Source of the DNA: CAVQJU01 sp963729215 | GTDB taxonomy: Bacteria; Acidobacteriota; Vicinamibacteria; Vicinamibacterales; CAVVIG01 | Direction: 5' to 3' | Assembly (NCBI GenBank): GCA_963729215.1 | Contig: CAVSND010000004.1 | Coordinates: 1-44,978, forward strand | Length of the DNA stretch: 44,978 nucleotides | Shown: in pieces, positions 16,429 through 25,084 of the stretch | Numbering within the stretch: the first letter of the stretch is position 1 | Layout of the letters: every line of letters starts with the position of its first letter | Notes under the pieces: model-generated | The model's input: only the letters and a program-made list of their open reading frames with translations | Databases searched by the model: none | What the model was told of the DNA's origin: nothing | Translations under genes and position numbers: made by a program

Positions 16429-18499
16429 CTAGCGATTGACGAGCACGACAATGCTTCGCTCCCGCACCGTGCACGAAGAGCCGGGCAGCGCGACCTCCTG
16501 GCCGGGGTCCGCCAGGTTGTCGGGACTGGCGGCAAATGTGTCGATCGCGACGCGCCAACTCCGACCGGGCACCACCGGCACCTCGAACACGAGCGGTTCC
16601 CAGAACATGTTCATCATCACGTGAAGGTCCGCGCGGCCGTGGAACCCGGCGATCGTGCATGCCAGCGCACGGGCGTCCGGGTCTCCAAAGCCAGGGCTGT
16701 TCAGCTCCGTGCCGTGCCAGACGACGTCTCTCAGACCGCGCTCGTTGATTTGCCCGCTGTAGAAGTAGGGCTGCGTGAGCGCGGGATGCGCCTTGCGGAA
16801 TGCGATCACGCGCTGAAAGTAACTCAGCGTGTCCTGGTATGAGGCGGCCCGGTCCCAATCCATCCAGCTGGTCGGGTTGTTCTGGTTATAGGCGTTGTTG
16901 TTGCCGCCCTGCGTCCGCTGGCACTCGTCACCCGCCAGCAGCATCGGCACGCCGCGCGACAGCATGAGGATCGTCACCAGGTTCCTGATCTGCCGCGCGC
17001 GAAGTGCCAGCACCGCCGGGTCGTCCGTGGGCCCCTCGACACCGCAGTTCCAACTGAGGTTCTCGTAGATCCCGTCGCGGTTGCCCTCACCGTTGGCGTC
17101 GTTACGCTTCTTCTCGTAGGAGACGAGATCGAGCATGGTGAACCCATCGTGGACAGTCACGAAGTTGATGGAATTCTCAGGCGTCTGACCGTCCTGATAG
17201 ATGTCCGCGCTCCCGCACAGTCGTGACGCCACGCGGGCCGTCATTCCGGGATCACCCTTCACGAACCGGCGGATGTCGTCCCGGGTACTGCCCGTTCCAC
17301 TCGGCCCAGCGGTCGCCCGGGAAGTGGCCGACCTGATACAGGCCCGCCGCGTCCCACGCCTCGGCGATCACTTTGGTATCCGCCAGCGCATCGTCCAGCT
17401 CGATCTGCCAGATGACCGGAGGGTGCTCGATGGGCGTGCCGTCCTCGCCGCGCGCGAGAATCGAGCCTTCGTCGAAGCGAAAACCATCGACGTGCATCTC
17501 CTCCACCCAGAATCTCAGGCAGTCGACGATGAACTTCTGCGGCAGCGGATGGTTCGCGTTGAAGGTATTCCCCGTGCCCGAGTAGTTCGCGTACGCGGCG
17601 AGGTTGTGCGGCTCGAGGACGTAATAGGTGCGGTTGTCGATGCCGCGAAACGACTCGGTCGGCCCGAGTTCGTTGCCCTCGTCCGTGTGGTTGAAGACGA
17701 CGTCGAGGATGACTTCGATCCCGGCCCGGTGCAGCGCCTTCACCATGTCGCGGAACTCGTTGACCCCGGACGCACCCGTGCGGTCGACACAGTAGCCGGA
17801 GTGCGGGCTGAAGAACGCGACGGTGCTGTAGCCCCAGTAGTTGCCGATCATCTGGCCGTCGGCGTTGAGCGACACGTCGCTGTCGTCGAACTCGGCCACC
17901 GGGAGGAGTTCTACGGCGTTCACGCCCAGGGCCTTGAGGTAGGGAATCTTTTCGATCACACCGGAAAACGTGCCCGGGTGGCGTACGCCGGCGCTCGGGC
18001 TGCGCGTAAACCCGCCGACGTGCATTTCGTAAATGATCGACTCGCTGATCGGCCGTTTGAGCGGCCGGTCACCTTCCCAGTCGTAGGCGGTCAGATCCAC
18101 CACGGCGCAGCGCATCGACGTCGCAAGGTTGTCGCGCGGCCCCACGGCGTCGGCCCGCTTCCAGAGCGCCCTGCTGATGCCCCTGGCCCACGGGCCGATG
18201 AGCACTTTGCTGGAATTGAACCGGTGACCCGCGTCGGGCTCGTTGGGGCCTTCCACGCGAAATGCGTAGAAGGTCCCGGGGCCGCAACCGATGACGAAGG
18301 CGTGCCAGAAATGAAACGTCTTGTTGAGAAACGGATCGAACTGGACGGTCTGGACCGGCTCGGTCGCCAGCGGGCCGTCGAAGAGCAGCAGCGTGACGCC
18401 GGTCGCGGTCTGCGAGAACAAGGAGAAGTTGACGCCATCGGGGTACACGGTCGCACCCATCGGGTGCGCCGCCCCGGCATGTGTGGCGAACCTGGCCAT
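16429..18499 (-). pseudogene. glgX: Glycogen debranching enzyme GlgX, interrupted by one frameshift
   Basis: This GH13 isoamylase-type enzyme removes short alpha-1,6 branches during glycogen breakdown in the cytosol. The N-terminal CBM48 region (residues 10-110) is followed by the GH13 motifs: DVVFNH at 266-271, GFRFDEGS with the nucleophile D343, and VIAEAW with the acid/base E380. At WNGQY the frame breaks at about 17283. The rest restarts as RDDIRRFVKGDPGMTAR, with TVHDGF (fourth motif), GDECQRTQGGNNNAYNQ and a C-terminal domain ending IVVLVNR. Removing one C in CAGTACCCGGG restores a protein of about 690 residues, normal for GlgX. All catalytic residues are present. No glgA/B/P genes are nearby. 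Confidence 0.9.
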
Positions 18500-18583
18500 G
18501 CCACATCATCGCAGGTTTGCCTCGCGGCAGGTTGCTTCGCGGCAGGTTTGCGCCGCGCGAGATCCGCTAGACTCCGTGCCGAT

Positions 18584-18880
18584 ATGGCGAAGACCCGGGC
18601 CGGGCACCACTCGGTCTACGTGGTGTATCTACGGAATCCGCGGGGTGACGGCAAGGCCGGCTACTACGTCGGCATGACCGGCCTCTCGCCCGCGCAGCGC
18701 TTCGAGAACCACAAGAACGGGAAAAAGGCCGCGCGCGTCGTCAGGAAATTCGGCGAGCGTCTCGTGCCGAAACTGTACGCGCACCTGAATCCGATGACCT
18801 ATGAGGAGGCCGTTCGCATGGAGGTGGCGCTGGCAGACAGTCTTCGGAAACGCGGCTACCTCGTGTTCGGCGGCCATTGA
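18584..18880 (+). CDS. Small GIY-YIG-like nuclease-domain protein
   Basis: A 98-residue single-domain protein. HHSVYVVYLRNP and GYYVGMTGLSPAQRFENHKNGKKAARVVRK correspond to the GIY and YIG strands and the catalytic Arg helix of the GIY-YIG fold; MTYEEAVRMEVALADSLRKRGY supplies the conserved Glu region. Stand-alone GIY-YIG proteins of this size (UPF0213-like) are widespread and mostly uncharacterised; nuclease activity is plausible but not shown. The first strand is VYVVYL rather than GIY, which is within the family's range. The ATG at 18584 gives the correct length, and the gene is divergent from glgX. A TAACCTC repeat array follows the stop. Confidence 0.75.
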   Translation: MAKTRAGHHSVYVVYLRNPRGDGKAGYYVGMTGLSPAQRFENHKNGKKAARVVRKFGERLVPKLYAHLNPMTYEEAVRMEVALADSLRKRGYLVFGGH

Positions 18881-18897
18881 AAAACGGTTCCCTGCCC

Positions 18898-18951
18898 TAA
18901 CCTCCTAACCTCTAACCTCCAACCTCTAACCTCTAACCTCTAACCTCTAAC
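18898..18951. repeat. TAACCTC heptamer array
   Basis: Seven full units of TAACCTC (one with CAACCTC, and one extra C between the first two) are followed by a partial TAAC. It looks telomere-like but is a short array inside a chromosome-type region. It fills part of the gap 18881-19115, which contains no other visible feature apart from the ribosome-binding site of the following lipoprotein gene. Confidence 0.85.
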
Positions 18952-19115
18952 ACTGTCCGACACCCAGGCGCGCACTTGGTCAGATCGTCCTCGAAGTTCG
19001 ACGATCACCACGGCCCCGCTTCGCACTGTTTCATGTTGTGACACAGCCCAGGTTCAGGCACGGACGTTGCTGGGCTACGGCCAGGACACAAGGATGGAAC
19101 TTTGAGGAGATCCGC

Positions 19116-19811
19116 ATGACACCCACAACGCTCGGTTGGATCGTCTGTGCGTCGGTGGCACTCAGCGCGTGTGGCACCACGCCTTCGACGGGCACCGGAT
19201 CGGCGGGAACGGGTACGACGGCGACGTCAGTCGCGGACGCCGCTCGCGCAACAGCCGCGGACGCGCTCGCGGCGGCCGCCGCGGTCGTGCAACCGAAACG
19301 CGAGGTCGAACTGGCGCCCGGCACGGTCGTCGCCGTGCGTCTCACCCGCGCGCTTTCCACCGCTCGCGACAGGGCGCACGACAAGTTCGAGGCGACGCTC
19401 GAAGAACCGGTCGTCGTGAACGATGTCGAAGCGCTGCCGGCAGGCACGAAGTTCAGCGGGCACGTGACGACGTCACAGGAATCGGGCCGGCTCGAGGGCA
19501 AGGCGGTCCTCGGCATCACGCTCGACGCGTTCGAATTGAAGGGACAGCGTTATTCGATTGCCACGTCGGTCGATTCGAAGGCCTCCGAAGGCCACAAGAG
19601 CCGCAACATCAAAGCGATTGCGGGCGGCGCCGGGCTCGGCGCCCTGATCGGTGGGCTGGCGGGCGGCGGCAAAGGCGTGGCGATTGGCGCCGGGGTCGGC
19701 GCGGGCGCGGGCACGGGTGCCGCGGCGGCCACCGGCAAGAAGAATATCGAAGTCCCCGCTGAGACGCTCTTCCGCTTTTCGCTCAAGAAAGCCGTGACGA
19801 TCGCGGCCTAG
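19116..19811 (+). CDS. Glycine-zipper lipoprotein
   Basis: The start MTPTTLGWIVCASVALSAC carries a lipobox (L-S-A-C19), so the mature protein is lipid-anchored. Then comes a Ser/Thr/Ala-rich linker, a beta-rich domain (VELAPGTVVAVRLTRALST, EEPVVVNDVEALPAGTKFSG, LGITLDAFELKGQRYSIATS) and a long glycine zipper (AGGAGLGALIGGLAGGGKG onward, GxxxG repeats) that could insert into a membrane. It ends with VPAETLFRFSLKKAVTIAA. The same arrangement of a beta domain plus Gly-zipper is seen in other acidobacterial proteins of unknown role. The start is set by a GAGGAG ribosome-binding site before ATG 19116; a start at 19038 would hide the lipobox. Confidence 0.82.
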   Translation: MTPTTLGWIVCASVALSACGTTPSTGTGSAGTGTTATSVADAARATAADALAAAAAVVQPKREVELAPGTVVAVRLTRALSTARDRAHDKFEATLEEPVVVNDVEALPAGTKFSGHVTTSQESGRLEGKAVLGITLDAFELKGQRYSIATSVDSKASEGHKSRNIKAIAGGAGLGALIGGLAGGGKGVAIGAGVGAGAGTGAAAATGKKNIEVPAETLFRFSLKKAVTIAA

Positions 19812-19824
19812 CCTCCGGAAAATA

Positions 19825-19874
19825 CGTCGCCGGGCATCCGATCGGCGTCGGCCGTTCGAGGTTGCCCGGCGACG
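19825..19874. repeat. 12-bp perfect inverted repeat (hairpin) between lipoprotein and MetF-like genes
   Basis: CGTCGCCGGGCA at 19825-19836 is matched by its exact reverse complement at 19863-19874, with a 26-base loop that also contains short self-complementary stretches. No run of T follows, so it is not a typical intrinsic terminator. It could be a transcript-stabilising or regulatory stem, or a factor-dependent termination site. Confidence 0.7.
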
Positions 19875-19957
19875 CGTCCTCAAGCCACAATACATCGACA
19901 GCACTGCGACACGACCGTCGCAGCCCTTTCGGCCATCCATCGACTCACCCTCAGACT

Positions 19958-20842
19958 ATGGACAAGAAGCAGATTCAGGAACTCGTTGCGGATTACTCAA
20001 TCGAGACCACCGTCCGCGAGTCGGCCCGCATCGAGCGGTACGGCGATCTCGTGCGCCCGGGCACGCAGCTCTACATCCCGCATGTGCCCGGCACCGAGCC
20101 GCACGAGACGGTCGCCCTCGCGGCCAGGCTTCGCAAGGAAGGCATGGAGCCGGTCCCCCATATCGTGGCGCGGCGGACCGAGAGCGCGTCGTTTCTCAAG
20201 GACTACCTCGCCCGGTTCGTCGGCGAGGCGGGCGTTCAACGCGTGCTGGTCGTGGCCGGGGACATCGCACAGCCGGTCGGCGAGTTCGAGAGCGCGCTGC
20301 AGATCCTCGAGGGCGGCTTCATCGAAAATGCCGGGATCAAGAAGGTGGGCGTCGCCGGCCATCCGGAAGGCCACAAAGACGTCAGCGACCCCGTCCTGCG
20401 GGACGCCATCATCCGCAAGAACGCGTACGCGGACAAGACAGGCGCTGACGTCCAGATCGTCACGCAGTTCGTGTTTCTGCCGGCGCCGGTGATCGAGTGG
20501 GAGGCGGCCAACGGCGCGATCAATCATCTGCCGGTCAGAATCGGGCTGCCCGGCCTCGCCACGCTGAAGACGCTTCTCAAGTACGCCATCGACTGCGGCG
20601 CCGGGCCGTCGCTGGCGGCCGTCTCGAAGCACGCGACCAATCTGACGAAGCTCGTGACCGTCTCAGCCCCTGACGAGCTCATCGTCGGGCTGGCGACTTA
20701 CCGCCAGCAGCAGCCGCAGACGCGCATCCGAGGTGTACACTTCTTCCCGTTCGGCGGCCTGAAACGGACTGCCGAATGGCTCGCCAAGATCGCGCAGGGC
20801 CAGTTCGAACTCACGGGCAAAGGCGGCTTCGACACCGTCTGA
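19958..20842 (+). CDS. Methylenetetrahydrofolate reductase-like protein
   Basis: This 294-residue protein has the TIM-barrel pattern of MetF-type reductases: ARIERYGDLVRPGTQLYIPH, ETVALAARLRKEGMEPVPHI, LVVAGDIAQPVGEFESALQ, GVAGHPEGHKDVS, IVTQFVFLPAPVIEW and a C-terminal GVHFFPFGGLKRTAEWL. MetF enzymes reduce 5,10-methylene-THF to 5-methyl-THF with FAD. The hallmark order (barrel strands, then GHPE) is present, but the N-terminal part is short and divergent compared with classical MetF. It resembles the MetF-like proteins found with C1-transfer or demethylation genes. The ATG at 19958 is used because upstream sequence contains the hairpin. No methionine or folate genes are adjacent. Confidence 0.78.
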   Translation: MDKKQIQELVADYSIETTVRESARIERYGDLVRPGTQLYIPHVPGTEPHETVALAARLRKEGMEPVPHIVARRTESASFLKDYLARFVGEAGVQRVLVVAGDIAQPVGEFESALQILEGGFIENAGIKKVGVAGHPEGHKDVSDPVLRDAIIRKNAYADKTGADVQIVTQFVFLPAPVIEWEAANGAINHLPVRIGLPGLATLKTLLKYAIDCGAGPSLAAVSKHATNLTKLVTVSAPDELIVGLATYRQQQPQTRIRGVHFFPFGGLKRTAEWLAKIAQGQFELTGKGGFDTV

Positions 20843-20876
20843 TTCGGACGCCGCGTTTCGGGAAAGGTCGAACGCG

Positions 20877-21916
20877 ATGCGAAAGATCAACGGTCTTTTC
20901 TCCATCCTCTCGCTCCTGCTGCTGCCGGGAACGGCATCGTCGGGCAGGCGCGAACCGCCGACCGTACGCCTGCGAGGCCGGCGGCCGGCAACGCGTGGGT
21001 GGCGCCGCGCGCCGCCGACGGGCACGCCGATCTGCAGGGCCTGTGGGAAAACAACAGCGCCACGCCGCTCGAGCGGCCGGCGGCGTTCGCGGACAAGCCA
21101 CGGCTGACCGAAGAGGAACTGGCTTCGCTCAAGGCTCGCGCCGCGCAGTTATTTGCGGCCGACGCCGATGCGGCGTTCGGCGACGCGTTTTATCTCGGAC
21201 TGCTGACCAACACGAACAGCGGCCTGGGGGCGACCGGCACCTACAGCCAGAACTGGCTGCCGACCCGAAATTTCGAGAGCCGTACGTCGCTCATCGTCGA
21301 CCCGGAGACCGGCAGGCTGCCGCCGATGACCGAGGAGGCGATACGCGCGCGGGCCGCCGCCTTCGCCGCCCGGCCGCGATTCTTTCGCGGTCCCGAAGAT
21401 CTGTTCGTGACCGATCGGTGCATCTCGTACGGGATTCCGGATCTGTTCGCGGCCTACATGAGCGTGTATCGCATCATGCAGTCTGCCGACTACGTCGTGA
21501 TCGCGATGGAGAAGATCCACGACGTCCGCATCATCCCGCTCGACGGACGCCCGCACGTGTCGCCCAGGATTCGCCACTACCTCGGCGACTCGCGCGGCCA
21601 CTGGGAGGGCGACACGCTCGTCGTGGAGACGACCAACTTTCACCCGAACGGGAACGCGATGGGCGGGCTCTTCCGGTTCGCCGATCAGAATCTCACGCTC
21701 ACGGAACGCTTCACGCGCACGGGCGCGAATGGCCTCGCATACGAGTTCACGGTTGACGATCCGACGGTCTGGACGAAGCCGTGGACCGCGATGGTGCCCT
21801 GGACGCCGGCGCTCGGCACGATCTACGAGTACGCGTGCCACGAAGGCAATTACAGCATCGCGAACATGCTCAGCGCGGCACGCGCCGAGGAGAAGTCGGA
21901 GCAGCTCCCGAGATGA
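20877..21916 (+). CDS. Secreted GDTLVV[DE]T-family protein (frameshift after the signal peptide)
   Basis: ATG 20877 opens a signal peptide (MRKINGLFSILSLLLLPGTA). Near 20938 the frame changes by the equivalent of one missing base, and GQARTADRTPARPAAGNAW, ADGHADLQGLWENNSATP and the main body follow, giving a protein of about 346 residues. The body contains CISYGIPDLFAAYMSVYRI, DSRGHWEGDTLVVETTNFH, LTERFTRTG, VWTKPWTAMVPW and a final YEYACHEGNYS. It is the longest of the four copies in this window. The stop overlaps the SGNH hydrolase start by 4 bp (ATGA). Its function is unknown; it is probably periplasmic. Confidence 0.8.
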
Positions 21917-22551
21917 AGTGGATCGCTGCGCTCGTCGCGGCTGCCCTGTCGATCGGTGCGCCCATGGCGACGCCGGGCGCCGCCGCAGCAGATGCTCCAG
22001 ACCAGGGTATTTTGTTCGTCGGCAGCAGCATCTTCCACCGGTGGACGAACCTGCAGGCGCAGATGGCGCCGCTGCCGATTTCGAACATCGCGTTCGACGG
22101 CGCGCAGACAGACGATATGCTGCGGCTCGTGGACGCATACGTGCTGCCGAAGCGGCCGAAGGTCGTCGCCTATTACTGCGGGAGCAACGACGTCAGCGCC
22201 GGCGAGCCGGCCGCGGCCATCGTCGGCCGCATTCGACAGTTCATCGATCGCGTCACGACAGCGCTTCCAGCAACGACCGTGGTGTTTGTGTCCGTCAACC
22301 GGGCGCCCGAGAAGCGGGACCGCTGGGATGTCGTGGACGCGGTCAACCGCCAGATCGAGCAGTGGGCGTCAACGAACACGCGCGTCGTTTACATCGATGT
22401 GAACCCGGCACTGTTCAACGCCGACGGATCCTCCCGGCTCGAGCTGTTCATGACGGATCGGCTGCACCTGAGGCCGCCTGCTTACGAAGAATTCACACGA
22501 ATCCTCAAACCGGTTCTGACCAAAGCGCTCTCGGCGCAATCCCTGCGATAA
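21913..22551 (+). CDS. Exported SGNH/GDSL-family hydrolase
   Basis: The signal peptide covers about residues 1-25. The SGNH blocks are visible: FVGSSIFHRW at 35-44 with the probable nucleophile S39, SNIAFDGAQTDDML (block II), YYCGSNDV (block III Asn), and MTDRLHL with D182 and H185 (block V). This family contains esterases, lipases and carbohydrate O-deacetylases; the 212-residue size suits a single-domain acyl-ester hydrolase in the periplasm. The start overlaps the stop of the upstream GDTLVV gene, indicating translational coupling. Block I has GSS instead of GDS, a common variant. The substrate cannot be read from the sequence. Confidence 0.86.
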   Translation: MKWIAALVAAALSIGAPMATPGAAAADAPDQGILFVGSSIFHRWTNLQAQMAPLPISNIAFDGAQTDDMLRLVDAYVLPKRPKVVAYYCGSNDVSAGEPAAAIVGRIRQFIDRVTTALPATTVVFVSVNRAPEKRDRWDVVDAVNRQIEQWASTNTRVVYIDVNPALFNADGSSRLELFMTDRLHLRPPAYEEFTRILKPVLTKALSAQSLR

Positions 22552-22560
22552 ACTAGTCCG

Positions 22561-23583
22561 ATGAAATATCGACAGCTGGCGGACACGGGTGTCTTCGTCT
22601 CGGAGCTCTGTCTTGGCACGATGACATTCGGCGGACGGGGACAGATCTGGGAAGCCATCGGCGGCCTCGACCAGCAGGGAGCCGACGACCTCGTGCATCG
22701 CGCGCTCGACGCAGGGATCAACTTCGTCGACACCGCGAACGTCTACGCATCCGGTGAGTCTGAAACGATGCTCGGCCGCGCGCTCGGCAACAGGCGCCGC
22801 GACGTGATCCTCGCCACGAAGGTCCGCGGGCGCATGGGCAACCAGGCCAACCAGGTTGGCCTCTCGAGGCTGCACATTCTCGAGGCCGTCGACGCCAGCC
22901 TCACGCGCCTGGGCACCGACTACATCGACCTGTATCAGATTCATCGCGCCGACGTGCTCACGAATATCGAAGACACGGTGCGGGCGCTCGACGATCTCGT
23001 GCGCGCCGGCAAGGTCCGGTACATCGGCTGCTCGAACCTCGTCGCCTGGCAGCTCATGAAGGCCCTCGGCGTCTCGAAGGCCCAGGGGCTCGAACGGTTT
23101 CGCTGTACGCAGTCGTACTACTCGCTCGCGGGACGCGAGCTCGAGCGCGAGACCATTCCGTTATTGCAGGATCAGGGCCTCGGCCTGCTGGTCTGGAGCC
23201 CGCTGGCCGGCGGGTTCCTCTCGGGGAAGTTCACGCGCGATGGTGGAGACGAGGCCGCCCGCCGCGCGAAATTCGACTTCCCTCCCATCAACAAGGAACG
23301 CGCCTTCGACATCGTCGACGTGCTCGGGCAGATCGCCAAGAAGACCGGCGCATCGATTCCGCAGGTGGCAATCGCCTGGATCCTCGCCAATCGCGCCGTC
23401 ACGAGCGTCATCATCGGCGCGAAGAAGATGTCGCAGCTCGACGACAATCTCAAGTCCGTCGATGTCGTGCTGTCGGCGGATGACAAGAAGGCGCTGGACG
23501 AGGTCAGCGCGCTGACCGTCGAGTATCCCGCCTGGATGGACGCGCTCGGGTCCGATCGACTGCCGGGCGAACGGCGTTTCTAG
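22561..23583 (+). CDS. Aldo/keto reductase
   Basis: This 340-residue protein has the complete AKR tetrad: D57 (NFVDTAN), Y62 (NVYASGESE), K87 (LATKVRG) and H128 (YQIHRAD). The NADPH-binding segment is IPLLQDQGLGLLVWSPLAGGFLSGKF, followed by IPQVAIAWILANRAVTSVIIGAKKMSQLDDNL. It belongs to the YghZ/Tas-like subgroup (AKR11-14), which reduces small aldehydes or ketones in the cytosol. The start lies 10 bp after the SGNH hydrolase stop and the globin gene follows 13 bp downstream, so a small operon is likely. Nothing is missing. Confidence 0.93.
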   Translation: MKYRQLADTGVFVSELCLGTMTFGGRGQIWEAIGGLDQQGADDLVHRALDAGINFVDTANVYASGESETMLGRALGNRRRDVILATKVRGRMGNQANQVGLSRLHILEAVDASLTRLGTDYIDLYQIHRADVLTNIEDTVRALDDLVRAGKVRYIGCSNLVAWQLMKALGVSKAQGLERFRCTQSYYSLAGRELERETIPLLQDQGLGLLVWSPLAGGFLSGKFTRDGGDEAARRAKFDFPPINKERAFDIVDVLGQIAKKTGASIPQVAIAWILANRAVTSVIIGAKKMSQLDDNLKSVDVVLSADDKKALDEVSALTVEYPAWMDALGSDRLPGERRF

Positions 23584-23596
23584 CCCCAGAGGACGC

Positions 23597-23983
23597 GTGG
23601 AAGAGCTCGACGTCTACTCGCTCGTCGGCGATTCGGGGCTGACGAGACTGGTGGCCGCGTTCTACCGCCGCGTGCCGCAGGACGACATCCTGGGACCGAT
23701 GTACCCGGCCCACGACCTCGCAGGATCGGAACAGCGCCTGCGCGACTTCCTCATCTACCGGCTCGGCGGCCCGCCGCGCTATATCGAACAACGGGGCCAT
23801 CCGCGCCTGCGTGTCCGCCACGCGCCGTTCCACATCGATCAGGCGGCTCGCGAGCGCTGGATGCAGTTGATGGCGGCCGCCCTCGACGAAGCAGCCTTCC
23901 CTCCGGAGGCCGACCAGTTTCTGCGCGCATTTCTTGGCGAGATCGCCACCTTCCTCGTCAATCGCGCCGACGCCGGCGCCTGA
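23597..23983 (+). CDS. glbO: Group II truncated haemoglobin (TrHbO type)
   Basis: A 128-residue 2/2 globin. FYRRVPQDDILGPMYP supplies Tyr B10 (Y23) and Tyr CD1 (Y36), RGHPRLRVRHAPFHI contains the proximal haem ligand H75, and ERWMQLM carries the Trp G8 typical of group II. Such globins bind O2 and NO and are linked to oxygen handling or nitrosative-stress protection. The start is GTG, 13 bp after the aldo/keto reductase stop, with AGAGGA upstream. The length and motif spacing are normal. It could supply redox protection in the aldo/keto reductase operon, but this is inference. Confidence 0.92.
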   Translation: MEELDVYSLVGDSGLTRLVAAFYRRVPQDDILGPMYPAHDLAGSEQRLRDFLIYRLGGPPRYIEQRGHPRLRVRHAPFHIDQAARERWMQLMAAALDEAAFPPEADQFLRAFLGEIATFLVNRADAGA

Positions 23984-23997
23984 CTTACAATCGCCTT

Positions 23998-24029
23998 CGG
24001 CTCGTGGCTCGTGGCTCGTGTGGCTCGTA
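23998..24029. repeat. GGCTCGT heptamer array
   Basis: Three perfect GGCTCGT units (23999-24019) and, after GT, a fourth lie immediately upstream of the next gene's ribosome-binding site. The same unit occurs at 5511-5538 and 12572-12619. Confidence 0.85.
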
Positions 24030-24040
24030 AAGAGGGCGGT

Positions 24041-25084
24041 ATGACCAGACGCATGACAATCATCGCGGCGGGCGTGCTCTTTGGCGCAACAACGATGGCG
24101 GCCGCGGCACCACAGGGTCCAGTGCCTGCCGGAACCTGCGACCGCGTATGCCTGACCGGAATCGCCGACCGATATCTGGCGGCGCTCGTCGCGCACGATC
24201 CCTCGAAGGCGCCCATGGCGCCCAATGCGAAATTCACCGAGCAGTCAAAGGTACTGGCTGTCGGCGACGGCCTCTGGAAGAGCGCGGTGGAGGGCCCGAC
24301 GACGTTCAAGATTCCCGTGGCCGATCCGGTGGCCGGGCAAATCGGCGTCATCCTGATGATGAAGGCGTCTTCCGCCGCGTTCCCGGCGCCGGCCGGGAGA
24401 GGCGGCGCGCCACCGGCCGCCGACAACGGTCCGGCCAGCATCCAGCTGGCGTTGCGTCTGAAAGTGCAGAACCGTCAAATCACCGAAGCCGAGCACGTCA
24501 TCGCGCGCATCATGGCGCCGAGCCAGCTCAACGCGCTCAAAACGCCGCGGCCCGCCTTCGAGCGGACGGTACCCGCGGCCGATCGCAACCCGCGGTCGAT
24601 CCTGTTCGTCATCGCCAACGCGTACTACGACGCCCTCGTGCTTGGCGACGGTGAACTGGCGCCGTTCGCGGACGACTGCGGCCGCCGTGAGAACGGGATG
24701 CACACGGCAGGAGTGGGCCGCCCCACCGACGCGCCGCCGCCGCCCGCCGGCTTCGGCGGCACCCCGACGGACTGCGCCGGACAGCTGACCGCGCGCGCGA
24801 TGACCTACATCGGCAGCGTCGATCTCCGCCGGATCTGGATCGCGGACGAAGAAAAGGGCCTGGTCTTCGCGTACTCGATGTTCCGCCACCCGATGGAACA
24901 GAAGACCATCACGATCCTGAATACCGACGGATCGACGAGCGAGCGGCCCATGAATTTCAGCCCCTTCGACCTCGAGGCCGCCCACATCTTCAAGATCAGC
25001 GGCGGCAAGATCCACGAAATCGAGGCCATGGGCTTTACGCTGCCGCTCTACTCGAAGAACGGCTGGAGTCCCTTCGCGAAGTAG
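24041..25084 (+). CDS. Secreted hypothetical protein, tentatively DUF8021-like
   Basis: A signal peptide (MTRRMTIIAAGVLFGATTMA) is followed by CDRVCLTGIADRYLAALVAHDPSKAPMAPNAKF, LAVGDGLWKSAVEGPTTFKIPVADPVAGQIGV, then LALRLKVQNRQITEAEHVIARI. The second half has RSILFVIANAYYDALVLGDG, CGRRENGMHT, DCAGQLTARAMTYIGSVDLRRIWIADEEKGLVFAY and HIFKISGGKIHEIEAMGFTLPLYSKNGW. This is the pattern of two NTF2-like cone folds in tandem (SnoaL-like), and may match DUF8021. No catalytic role is known. The ATG at 24041 is preceded by GAGGG; a longer start at 24011 would add sequence from the repeat. Its end overlaps the convergent gene by 37 bp. Confidence 0.78.
   Translation: MTRRMTIIAAGVLFGATTMAAAAPQGPVPAGTCDRVCLTGIADRYLAALVAHDPSKAPMAPNAKFTEQSKVLAVGDGLWKSAVEGPTTFKIPVADPVAGQIGVILMMKASSAAFPAPAGRGGAPPAADNGPASIQLALRLKVQNRQITEAEHVIARIMAPSQLNALKTPRPAFERTVPAADRNPRSILFVIANAYYDALVLGDGELAPFADDCGRRENGMHTAGVGRPTDAPPPPAGFGGTPTDCAGQLTARAMTYIGSVDLRRIWIADEEKGLVFAYSMFRHPMEQKTITILNTDGSTSERPMNFSPFDLEAAHIFKISGGKIHEIEAMGFTLPLYSKNGWSPFAK

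Noticed and set aside
17201..18583. Long plus-strand reading frame opposite glgX that runs into the GIY-YIG protein
   Set aside because: The part opposite glgX is antisense noise; only the last 98 codons from ATG 18584 are protein-like.
18898..18951. A true telomere or chromosome end marked by TAACCTC repeats
   Set aside because: Only seven units, flanked on both sides by ordinary coding sequence; no terminal inverted repeats or telomere-resolvase genes are visible.
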